Below are positions 1-6,486 of a DNA stretch of 8,344 nucleotides, one piece after another. Below the pieces are notes generated by a model. That model was not told the origin of the DNA. It searched no databases and saw nothing but the letters and a program-made list of their open reading frames with translations. Source of the stretch: Endomicrobium sp. (GTDB taxonomy: Bacteria; Elusimicrobiota; Endomicrobiia; Endomicrobiales; Endomicrobiaceae); assembly GCA_031255375.1 (NCBI GenBank), contig JAIRSP010000052.1:1-8344 (forward strand), given 5' to 3'. Every line of letters begins with the position of its first letter. Position 1 is the first letter of the stretch. A program made the position numbers and the translations under genes.

Positions 1-1319
1 ATAAAAGCTATTTAAATTTACCATTTGAAGTATTAAATACTTGCATAAAAAAAATACAAAAATGTTTTTTAGTATTTGATAAAAAAAATAATCTTTCTAA
101 TTATTTTGTATGTATTAAAAATGGTATTTCGAAATATAAAAAAGATATAAAAAATGGGTATGAAAAAGTTGTTACAGCAAGACTTTCTGATGCTGAATTT
201 TTTTATAATAAAGATTTAAAAAACGGACTTGAATATAATATTGAAAAATTAAAAAATATTGTTTTGTACAATGATGCTGGAACTATTTATGATAAAATTA
301 TACGTATAAAACGTGTAGCATTTTTTTTAAATAAAGAATTTAATATGATGATTGATAATAATATTCTTGAAAGAGCAATTATGCTTTCAAAAACTGATTT
401 GGTTACTGAGATGGTATTTGAGTACCCTCATCTTCAAGGTGTAATTGGTAAAATTTATGCTCTCAAATTAGGTGAAAGCAATGATGTTGCCGACTCAATA
501 GAGCAACATTATTGGCCATTGACTGCATCTAGTAAACTTCCAATAAATAATGTTGCTTTTTTAGTGTCAATATCTGATAAAATAGATACATTGGTGATTA
601 GTTTTTTAATTGGTATTAGCTACTCAGGATCTGAAGATCAACATGGATTAAGAAGATATGGAATAGGATTTATGAGAATGATTATAGAAAGATTGCCAAA
701 TTGTAATTTAGAATATATTGTTAAAAAGATTTTTGATTTTTTGTTAAATGATACAGTAAATTGTGTAACATTAAAAAAATCGTATGATAATCTTATAAAA
801 TTTTTATATAAAAGAATGGAGAGCGTTTTTGTGTCATATGGTTATCAGATATGTGATATAAAAGCTGTTATAAATACATCGATGAACAAATCAAATAATA
901 GCATTCGTATATTAAAATTAAAACTTGAAGCATTACGAAATGCTAGAATGAATCCTGGCTTATCATCGATTGTAATAATATTTAAGAGAATGACTAATAT
1001 TATACATCAAGCAAAAGAACAAGGTGTTAATATTTCAAAAATAATAGATGAAAATTTGTTGATTTTAAATATTGAAAAGACTATTTATCTTGTTATACAG
1101 AAAACAAAAATTAAAATTGCAAATTGTACACTAAGAGATAAATACGATGAAATTTTTAATGAAATATTAGGTATGAAAGAATTAATTGATGTTTTTTTTA
1201 AAGAAGTTGTTATAATGACTGACAATTATGCGTTAAAGTCAAATAGGGTTTCTATTGTAAATTGCGTAAAAAATATATTTATTGAATTTGTTGATTTTTC
1301 ATATATTATTTTCGATTAA
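1..1319 (+). CDS. glyS: Glycyl-tRNA synthetase beta subunit, C-terminal part (5' end outside window)
   Basis: Beta subunit of the alpha2beta2 glycyl-tRNA synthetase, which charges tRNA-Gly in the cytoplasm; the alpha subunit GlyQ holds the aminoacylation site and GlyS contributes tRNA binding. The frame is open from the left edge (first full codon at position 3) to TAA at 1317-1319, giving 438 residues of a family usually near 690, so roughly the first 250 are missing. Family blocks seen (window numbering): ARLSDAEFF at about 59-67, a GTIYDKIIRIKR block just after, SDKIDTLV at about 191-198, GSEDQHGLRR at 209-218, and a C-terminal region with an FFKEVVIM..N..LKSNR pattern typical of the helical anticodon-binding end. 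A TTG at 264 could be mistaken for a start, but conserved GlyS sequence continues upstream of it. No frameshift is seen. The last codons overlap the upstream part of a putative tRNA promoter. Confidence 0.93.
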   Translation, partial: KSYLNLPFEVLNTCIKKIQKCFLVFDKKNNLSNYFVCIKNGISKYKKDIKNGYEKVVTARLSDAEFFYNKDLKNGLEYNIEKLKNIVLYNDAGTIYDKIIRIKRVAFFLNKEFNMMIDNNILERAIMLSKTDLVTEMVFEYPHLQGVIGKIYALKLGESNDVADSIEQHYWPLTASSKLPINNVAFLVSISDKIDTLVISFLIGISYSGSEDQHGLRRYGIGFMRMIIERLPNCNLEYIVKKIFDFLLNDTVNCVTLKKSYDNLIKFLYKRMESVFVSYGYQICDIKAVINTSMNKSNNSIRILKLKLEALRNARMNPGLSSIVIIFKRMTNIIHQAKEQGVNISKIIDENLLILNIEKTIYLVIQKTKIKIANCTLRDKYDEIFNEILGMKELIDVFFKEVVIMTDNYALKSNRVSIVNCVKNIFIEFVDFSYIIFD

Positions 1320-1340
1320 TAAATAAGACAAGTGTATAAT
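1312..1340 (+). promoter_or_regulatory. Putative sigma70-type promoter for the tRNA-Lys/tRNA-Leu/tig unit
   Basis: A perfect TATAAT lies at 1335-1340. The -35 region about 17-18 bases upstream is poor (TTCGAT/TCGATT around 1311-1317) and overlaps the glyS stop region. Transcription starting 7 bases after the -10 box would begin at about 1347, the first base of tRNA-Lys. The exact -10 match is seen directly; promoter function is inferred, and such hexamers occur by chance in A+T-rich DNA. Confidence 0.42.
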
Positions 1341-1346
1341 TTTTGT

Positions 1347-1420
1347 GCGCTGCTAGCTCAATATGGTAGAGCAAACGACTCTTAATCGTTAGGTTATAGG
1401 TTCAATTCCTATGCAGCGCA
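1347..1420 (+). tRNA. tRNA-Lys, anticodon CTT
   Basis: A full cloverleaf folds by hand. The 7-bp acceptor GCGCTGC (1347-1353) pairs with GCAGCGC (1413-1419), followed by discriminator A1420. T8 and A9 are followed by D stem GCTC/GAGC with GG in the loop. The anticodon stem AACGA/TCGTT encloses loop CTCTTAA, giving anticodon CTT at 1381-1383, which reads AAG. The variable loop has 5 bases, and T arm ATAGG/CCTAT carries a TTCAATT loop. CCA is not encoded. It is 74 nt long, lies 27 bases after glyS and 28 bases before tRNA-Leu, and is probably co-transcribed with the latter. The anticodon serves the rarer lysine codon in this AAA-rich sequence. Confidence 0.96.
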
Positions 1421-1448
1421 AAATTTTGTATTTTTTATTTTGTCTGAA

Positions 1449-1532
1449 GCGGACGTGGCGAAATTGGTATACGCGTATGGCTTAGGACCATATACTGTTA
1501 AAAGTGTGGGGGTTCGAGTCCCTTCGTCCGCA
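1449..1532 (+). tRNA. tRNA-Leu, anticodon TAG
   Basis: A class II tRNA of 84 nt with a long variable arm. Acceptor GCGGACG (1449-1455) pairs with CGTCCGC (1525-1531), with discriminator A1532. The anticodon stem TATGG/CCATA (1476-1480/1488-1492) encloses loop CTTAGGA, giving anticodon TAG at 1483-1485, which reads CUA and, by wobble, other CUN codons. A long variable arm (about 1493-1507) precedes T stem GGGGG/CCCTT with loop TTCGAGT. CCA is not encoded. It lies about 36 bases upstream of tig, and tRNA-Leu directly before tig-clpP-clpX-lon is a recurring bacterial arrangement. Apparent minus-strand reading frames here are translations of the tRNA and not genes. Confidence 0.97.
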
Positions 1533-1554
1533 GTGTGAATTAATATTAATCCTT

Positions 1555-1560
1555 GGGGAG
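1555..1560 (+). promoter_or_regulatory. Ribosome binding site of tig, deciding its start
   Basis: GGGGAG at 1555-1560 is the only purine-rich site before tig. It is 2 bases from the ATG at 1563 but 8 bases from the in-frame ATG at 1569. The second spacing is normal, so 1569 is the more likely initiation codon; the two options differ by only two residues (Met-Lys). Confidence 0.65.
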
Positions 1561-1568
1561 ATATGAAG

Positions 1569-2834
1569 ATGAATAAAATTGATTTTAAATATAGTTTTAT
1601 TGATAAAAAAATGTGTTTTATAAATATATTTGTTGAGGTTCCTAGCAATATTATTGAGAATGAAATTAATTTTATTTTCGTTAAAATGCAGCAACAAGTA
1701 AAAATCAATGGATTTAGACAAGGTAAAATTCCAGATAATATTGCAAAAGAAAAATTTATTAATGAAAGTAAAAATGAGGCAATAAAAAAAATTATAAGAA
1801 AGACTATTTTTGATATTGTTAAAAATGAAAAATTCGATATAGTTTGTGAGCCAAAAATTGATAAATTCAATTATGACTTCAAAAAAAAATTAGAGTATAC
1901 AGTAACATTTGAGTGTCACCCAAAAATAAATCTAATTAACTACAAAAATATTCAAATAAAAAATAAATCTTTTGAAATTACCGATAAAAATTTGAATGAA
2001 CGTATTAATTTTTTAAGGAAAAAAAATGCAATACTTATTCCATCAAAATCAATCAAAATTAATGAAAATAGTTTGGTTTTTGTTGATTGTGTTGCATACA
2101 ATTCTGATGGAGAAATTGTTAAGGAAGCCACTGTTAAAAATTACATGATTGATTTGAAATCTGGACAAACGCGTAATGAATTTAAGATAGCATTGAAAGG
2201 ATTGGAAATTGGAGATGAAAAAAAAATAAAAATTGAATATAAAGTTGATTGTAAAAATAAAGTTTTATCAGATAAAACTATAACATTTAATATAAAAGTG
2301 ATTGAAATAAAAGAAGTAGAACTTCCTGAATTAAATGATGATTTTGCTAAAGATTTGGGAGTTAAAAATCTTGAAGATTTGATGGAAAATGTTAGAAAAT
2401 CTATTGAATCCGAAAATGAAATCAATAAAAACAATGATATTGAAAATCAAATTATTGAATATCTGCTTGAAAACAATGAGTTTGATGTTCCGGAATCATT
2501 GGTTAATAATCAAGAAAAATGCTTAATTGAAAAAAATAAAAAACGATTTGAAAATAATATTGAGTTTGAAAAGGAAAAAATAAGAAATAAAGCAAAAAGA
2601 GATGTAAAATTATTTTATATTTTAGATACAATATGTAAAAATGAAAACATTATTGTTACTGATTATGATTTTGAGATGGAGAAAAATAGAATAAAAAAAT
2701 TAAATCCTAATAAAAAAAATATTGTTGATAAATATTTTTTTAATAAAAAAGATGAAATATTTTCATTGCTCAAAAATAGAAAAATTTTTGATTTTTTAAT
2801 TAATAATTCTATAGTTAATATAACTAAAAAATAA
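1569..2834 (+). CDS. tig: Trigger factor, ribosome-associated chaperone
   Basis: Trigger factor docks at the ribosome exit tunnel and shields nascent chains; the family also has an FKBP-type prolyl isomerase domain. The protein is 421 residues from ATG 1569 (423 from 1563), close to the usual 430. The N-terminal ribosome-binding domain spans about 1-115 and carries the signature GFRQGKIP at 48-55; E. coli has FRK in the F-R-K docking motif, here F-R-Q. The FKBP-like domain spans about 155-245 but lacks the usual IPGFEDGL block, reading RNEFKIAL instead, so isomerase activity is doubtful. The LPELNDDFAKDLG linker at 252-264 opens the C-terminal chaperone arms. The sequence is extremely rich in Lys, Asn and Ile and contains two A9 tracts (1881-1889, 2218-2226). 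It follows tRNA-Leu and precedes clpP by 55 bases, the classic folding/proteolysis cluster. Confidence 0.92.
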   Translation: MNKIDFKYSFIDKKMCFINIFVEVPSNIIENEINFIFVKMQQQVKINGFRQGKIPDNIAKEKFINESKNEAIKKIIRKTIFDIVKNEKFDIVCEPKIDKFNYDFKKKLEYTVTFECHPKINLINYKNIQIKNKSFEITDKNLNERINFLRKKNAILIPSKSIKINENSLVFVDCVAYNSDGEIVKEATVKNYMIDLKSGQTRNEFKIALKGLEIGDEKKIKIEYKVDCKNKVLSDKTITFNIKVIEIKEVELPELNDDFAKDLGVKNLEDLMENVRKSIESENEINKNNDIENQIIEYLLENNEFDVPESLVNNQEKCLIEKNKKRFENNIEFEKEKIRNKAKRDVKLFYILDTICKNENIIVTDYDFEMEKNRIKKLNPNKKNIVDKYFFNKKDEIFSLLKNRKIFDFLINNSIVNITKK

Positions 2835-2889
2835 ATAGTTTTAAAAACTTAATTTTTTTTGATTGTTATTAAAATGTTAGGAGAATGAA

Positions 2890-3489
2890 ATGTCGTTGTT
2901 AATACCAACCGTGACAGAGAAATGGAGTCACGGATCCACTGTCACATATGATTTATATTCTAAACTTCTTAAAGAGAGAATTATTTTTGTTGGAGATAGT
3001 GAAGGATATGTTACAACAGAGTCAGCTAATATTTTAATAGCGCAACTTTTGTACCTAGATTCAAATTCAAATAAAAATATAAATTTGTATATAAATTCTC
3101 CTGGAGGTATGATTACAGCAGGATTTGCTGTTTATGATACAATGAAATTTATAAAAAGCCCTATAACAACGATTTGCATGGGAATGGCAATGTCGTTTGG
3201 CGCCGTCTTGCTTGCAGCTGGAACAAAAGGTAAAAGATTTGCTTTTGTACATTCTCGCATAATGATACATCAACCATTAATTTGTGGTTTATCAGGTACT
3301 GTTTCCGATGTTAATATAGAAACAAATGAACTTATCTATATAAAAGAAAAACTTTCAGAGATAATTGCAAAACATACAAAGAGGACAATAAGACAAGTGG
3401 CAAAGGATGTTGATAGAAATTGTTATATGTCAGCATATGAGGCAAAAAAATACGGATTGATAGATAGTGTTGTGACAAATTTAAAGTAA
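2890..3489 (+). CDS. clpP: ATP-dependent Clp protease proteolytic subunit with atypical Ser-His-Asn triad
   Basis: ClpP forms a double-heptameric chamber that degrades proteins fed by AAA+ partners such as ClpX or ClpA/ClpC. It has 199 residues, normal length, with a clear AGGAG (2879-2883) 6 bases before ATG. Family blocks are LLIPTV at 3-8, NSPGG at 69-73 (oxyanion region), GMAMSFG around nucleophile Ser102 (usual GMAASMG) and MIHQP with His127. The third triad position falls in KDVDRNCYMS: by alignment to the DTDRD block of typical ClpPs, the catalytic Asp is Asn177 (codon AAT, 3418-3420). Asp175-Arg176, which link heptamer rings in the family, are kept. The N-terminal axial-loop region reads HGSTVTYD where RGERxYD is usual, and a one-residue insertion follows MIHQPL. 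It sits downstream of tig; the expected clpX does not follow intact. The ClpP identity is sure; activity is uncertain. Confidence 0.95.
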   Translation: MSLLIPTVTEKWSHGSTVTYDLYSKLLKERIIFVGDSEGYVTTESANILIAQLLYLDSNSNKNINLYINSPGGMITAGFAVYDTMKFIKSPITTICMGMAMSFGAVLLAAGTKGKRFAFVHSRIMIHQPLICGLSGTVSDVNIETNELIYIKEKLSEIIAKHTKRTIRQVAKDVDRNCYMSAYEAKKYGLIDSVVTNLK

Positions 3490-3578
3490 TATATTATATA
3501 TTTATGAATTTTTATGTGTAGTTTTTTAGTACTATGTAAACGTTTGTAAAATAAATGTAATTTGATGTTGATTTTTAT

Positions 3579-3940
3579 ATGTCTAAAATAGAAAAAAATG
3601 TTTTATATCTGTTAAGGTACGGCAAATTTTATAAACCATCAAAGTTTGATAAATTAAAAGATAATTGATCGAATATTATAACGTAGAAAAACTATGAAAT
3701 AATTATAAAAAGGTATTTTGTTGTTTATAATATTTAGTGCTATTTGTGATGTTAGTATTTTAGTTGTACAATAGACGAATAGTGATTTGTTTTGATTAAC
3801 GATTATGTTTTTTATATTTTAATATTGAAATTTAAATTTTATATAGATTTTTTACCGTGGTGCTTGACATATATGTAATCTTATCAGTATATTAAAACGT
3901 GTTTGTTGTGTTTAATTGTAAAAAAAATAGTAAGGATGTT
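3579..3940 (+). pseudogene. clpX: Possible decayed remnant of clpX
   Basis: ClpX is the AAA+ unfoldase partner of ClpP and is normally encoded between clpP and lon. Here only eroded pieces are suggested. ATG TCT AAA at 3579 opens a 29-codon frame (MSKIEKNVLYLLRYGK..., stop 3666-3668) whose LY....GK and S-KFDKL spacing resembles the ClpX zinc-finger start (LYCSFCGKSQ..V.KLIAGP), with both cysteines lost. Around 3705-3760 a stretch such as ILLFI...A resembles the FICGGAF region. CGTGGTGCTTGACA at 3856-3869 resembles codons for the GARGLRSI block. The order is right, but Walker A and B motifs are absent and about half the usual length of about 1250 bp is gone. The case rests on position plus weak matches that A+T-rich DNA could give by chance. 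The boundaries are approximate. Confidence 0.38.
3864..3893 (+). promoter_or_regulatory. Putative sigma70-type promoter for lon
   Basis: A perfect -35 TTGACA (3864-3869) is followed 18 bases later by TATATT (3888-3893), five of six matches to TATAAT. Transcription would start near 3900, giving a leader of about 200 bases before lon. It is the best promoter match I found in the window and would give lon its own transcription apart from clpP. No inverted-repeat heat-shock operator is seen next to it. Confidence 0.5.
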
Positions 3941-4081
3941 ATTATGGAGGTATATTATTATATAGTAAGTAGTAGTGTAAATGTTAAAAATTTATCATAA
4001 AAGAGTTTAATGTTGTGATCATAAAGAGAATAGGCGATGTTTTTAAATAAGAATATTAAGTTTGTTTATAAAAAATACATT

Positions 4082-4085
4082 GGAG
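4082..4085 (+). promoter_or_regulatory. Distant ribosome binding site of lon
   Basis: GGAG at 4082-4085 lies 13 bases before the lon ATG, longer than the usual 5-9. A stop codon (TAA, 4093-4095) directly precedes the frame, so no earlier start is possible, and no better site lies closer. Weak initiation is suggested. Confidence 0.45.
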
Positions 4086-4098
4086 CTACATATAAATA

Positions 4099-6453
4099 AT
4101 GAATAAATTAGATAAATTTACTAACGATAAAGTCGATGTATCAAGAATACCTGATATATTACCGCTTTTACCGGTAAGAGAAATTGTGATATACCCTACT
4201 ATGGTGTTGCCAATCAGTATTGGTAGGGAAAAATCAATTAAAGCATTAGAAGAGTCAATGGTAACTAACAGATTAATTTTTATTGTTACACAAAAAAATA
4301 TTCAAGTTGAAGACCCAGCTCCTAACGATGTTTACAATATAGGAACTATATGTGAAGTTCTTCAAATATTAAAAATGGCTGATGGAATAAAGGCTTTAGT
4401 TGAAGGTGTATTTAGAGCTCAATGGACAGATTTTAAATTAAATAATAATGGTTATATCGAAGTTGGTTTTAAAATTTTTGATGAAAAAATTGAAAAAACC
4501 CCAGAAACTGAAGCTGTCATGAGACAATCTGTTATTCTTTTTGAACAATACGTAAAGTTAAATCCAAGGATGTCTGTAGAAATATTTGTTTCTGTGAGAA
4601 ATATTGTTGAACCATCTAGGCTTGCCGATACAATAGCGTCTCATCTTATTATAAAAAATGATGATAAACAAGCTATTCTTGAATTGGTAAATCCTAACGA
4701 TCGTTTAGAAAAAATAATTAAAATACTTGATTCAGAAATAGAAATATTGAACATTGAGAGGAGAATTCAAAGTAGAGTAAGAAGTCAGATAGAAAAAACG
4801 CAGAAAGAGTATTATCTTACTGAACAAATGAAAGCTATTCAAAAAGAACTTAAACAGAAGGACGATGCACAAAAAGATGTTGACGAATTGAAGGAAAAAA
4901 TAAGAAAAACAAAAATGTCGCGAACAGCAAAAAATGCTGCATGTAAGGAAATATCGAGATTAGAAAAAATGATGCCAATGTCACCAGAGGCCGCAGTTAT
5001 AAGAACATATCTCGAATGGATATTGGATTTGCCATGGGAAAAATCGACAATAGATAATCTTGATTTAAAAAGAGCAAAACAAATTTTAGATCAGGATCAT
5101 TATGGGTTAGAAAAAATTAAGGAAAGAATTTTGGAGTATCTTGCAGTTTTATCAAGAGTAAAAAAAGTAAAAGGACCTATTTTATGTTTTATTGGTCCAC
5201 CAGGCGTTGGCAAAACATCTATTGCAAAATCTGTCGCTAAAAGTCTTGGAAGAAACTTTGTAAGAATTTCATTAGGCGGCGTAAGAGATGAGGCAGAAAT
5301 AAGGGGTCACAGACGTACTTATATAGGTTCAATGCCTGGAAAGATTATTCAATCAATGAAAAAAGCTGGGTCTAATAATCCTGTTTTTATTCTTGATGAA
5401 ATAGATAAAATGGGATCTGACTGGAGGGGGGCGCCATCGTCAGCATTGCTTGAAGTTTTAGATCCTGAACAAAATTATGCTTTTAATGATCATTATTTGG
5501 ATGTAGATTTTGATTTGTCAAACGTTATGTTTATAACAACAGCAAATACTTTAAACAATATACCAAATACGTTACTTGATAGATTAGAAATTATAAGATT
5601 TTCTAGTTATACAGATAATGAAAAACATCATATAGCAGAAGATTTTATAGTTCCAAAACAATTTGAGGAACATGGATTAAAACTTGAAGAACTTGATGTT
5701 CATAGTGGCGTTATAGATTCTATAATAAAAAATTATACACATGAAGCTGGAGTTCGTAATCTTACAAGAGAAATTGCGAATGTTTGTAGAAAGGCTATAA
5801 AAGAATTGGAGTTTAATAAAGATTTAAAATTGATAAAAATCACTGTTGAAAATTTAAAATCTTATTTGGGCATACCACATTACGAAAGAGAAAAAATTGC
5901 AGAAAATGATATTGGGGTGGTAACAGGTCTTGCATGGACAGATGTTGGCGGCGAAGTTCTTACTATAGAAGTAAATAAAATGAAGGGTAAAGGATCTTTA
6001 GTTCTTACTGGAAAATTGGGCGATGTTATGAAAGAGTCTGCACAAGCCGCATTAACTTATGTTCGTTCTGTTTCTCGAAGATTATTGATTAAAGATGATA
6101 TATTTTCAAAAACTGATTTTCATGTGCATGTACCTGAGGGGGCAGTACCGAAAGATGGCCCAAGTGCAGGGATTGCATTAGCAACAGGGCTAGCTTCAGT
6201 ATGCATGAATAAGTCTGTAAAAAAGAAAATTGCGATGACTGGCGAAGTAACATTAAGGGGAAGGATTTTAGGTATAGGCGGACTTAAGGAAAAAGTCCTT
6301 GCTGCCCATAATGAAGGTATAACAATTGTATTATTTCCTGAAAGCAATAAAAAAGATTTAGTTGATATTCCAGACGATGTAATTAAAAAACTTAAAATGA
6401 TTCCAGTTTCTCATATGGACGAAGTGATTTTGTTAGCTATAGAAAATAAATAA
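4099..6453 (+). CDS. lon: ATP-dependent protease Lon
   Basis: Lon is a homohexameric cytoplasmic protease that unfolds and degrades damaged and some regulatory proteins, fusing the ATPase and peptidase in one chain. The 784 residues are full length for bacterial LonA. The N-terminal substrate-binding domain (about 18-215) starts with the typical LPLLPVREIVIYP. A coiled-coil segment follows, with EQMKAIQKEL near 240-255. The AAA+ module has Walker A GPPGVGKT at 366-373 and Walker B FILDEID with Asp433-Glu434. The protease domain (about 600-780) has PKDGPSAG with nucleophile Ser689 and GGLKEK with Lys732, the Ser-Lys dyad at the 43-residue spacing seen in E. coli (S679/K722). No key residue is missing. 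A putative promoter about 200 bases upstream serves it. The downstream aminotransferase starts 33 bases after its stop, so co-transcription is likely. Confidence 0.98.
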   Translation: MNKLDKFTNDKVDVSRIPDILPLLPVREIVIYPTMVLPISIGREKSIKALEESMVTNRLIFIVTQKNIQVEDPAPNDVYNIGTICEVLQILKMADGIKALVEGVFRAQWTDFKLNNNGYIEVGFKIFDEKIEKTPETEAVMRQSVILFEQYVKLNPRMSVEIFVSVRNIVEPSRLADTIASHLIIKNDDKQAILELVNPNDRLEKIIKILDSEIEILNIERRIQSRVRSQIEKTQKEYYLTEQMKAIQKELKQKDDAQKDVDELKEKIRKTKMSRTAKNAACKEISRLEKMMPMSPEAAVIRTYLEWILDLPWEKSTIDNLDLKRAKQILDQDHYGLEKIKERILEYLAVLSRVKKVKGPILCFIGPPGVGKTSIAKSVAKSLGRNFVRISLGGVRDEAEIRGHRRTYIGSMPGKIIQSMKKAGSNNPVFILDEIDKMGSDWRGAPSSALLEVLDPEQNYAFNDHYLDVDFDLSNVMFITTANTLNNIPNTLLDRLEIIRFSSYTDNEKHHIAEDFIVPKQFEEHGLKLEELDVHSGVIDSIIKNYTHEAGVRNLTREIANVCRKAIKELEFNKDLKLIKITVENLKSYLGIPHYEREKIAENDIGVVTGLAWTDVGGEVLTIEVNKMKGKGSLVLTGKLGDVMKESAQAALTYVRSVSRRLLIKDDIFSKTDFHVHVPEGAVPKDGPSAGIALATGLASVCMNKSVKKKIAMTGEVTLRGRILGIGGLKEKVLAAHNEGITIVLFPESNKKDLVDIPDDVIKKLKMIPVSHMDEVILLAIENK

Positions 6454-6486
6454 ATATTTGTATGTGATATTAACGAAATAAAAGAA

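Larger units (their letters stand above)
3490..4098 (+). other. 609-bp gap between clpP and lon without an intact gene
   Basis: No long reading frame exists here on either strand, and stops occur in all frames. It is by far the largest non-coding stretch in the window, at the place where clpX usually lies. It holds a possible clpX remnant (from 3579), a good promoter (3864-3893), an orphan GGAGG at 3946-3950 with no start codon at usable distance, and the lon leader with GGAG at 4082-4085. I see no tRNA fold, no convincing riboswitch, no CIRCE operator and no strong terminator. Confidence 0.85.

Noticed and set aside
264..1319. A separate 351-residue gene starting at TTG 264
   Set aside because: The frame is open to the left edge and conserved GlyS motifs lie upstream of 264, so this is an internal codon of glyS.
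1409..1870. Minus-strand frames with peptides like DEGTRTPT and CGRRDSNPHT
   Set aside because: These are reverse translations of the tRNA-Leu gene and of tig, a well-known source of false proteins.
2837..2860. AGTTT/AAACT hairpin followed by a T run between tig and clpP as a terminator
   Set aside because: The stem is only 5 bp with one G-C pair and is separated from the T run; in such A+T-rich DNA this is expected by chance, and tig-clpP co-transcription is common.
3733..3742. TTTAGTGCTA as half of a CIRCE heat-shock operator
   Set aside because: The sequence does not match TTAGCACTC and no complementary half follows at 9 bases.
3946..3998. GGAGG as the ribosome binding site of a small gene upstream of lon
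   Set aside because: No ATG, GTG or TTG lies at a usable distance and stops follow at once in all frames.
6120..6347. Minus-strand frame opposite the lon protease domain
   Set aside because: It is a shadow of a highly conserved region of lon with no ribosome binding site or recognisable motif.
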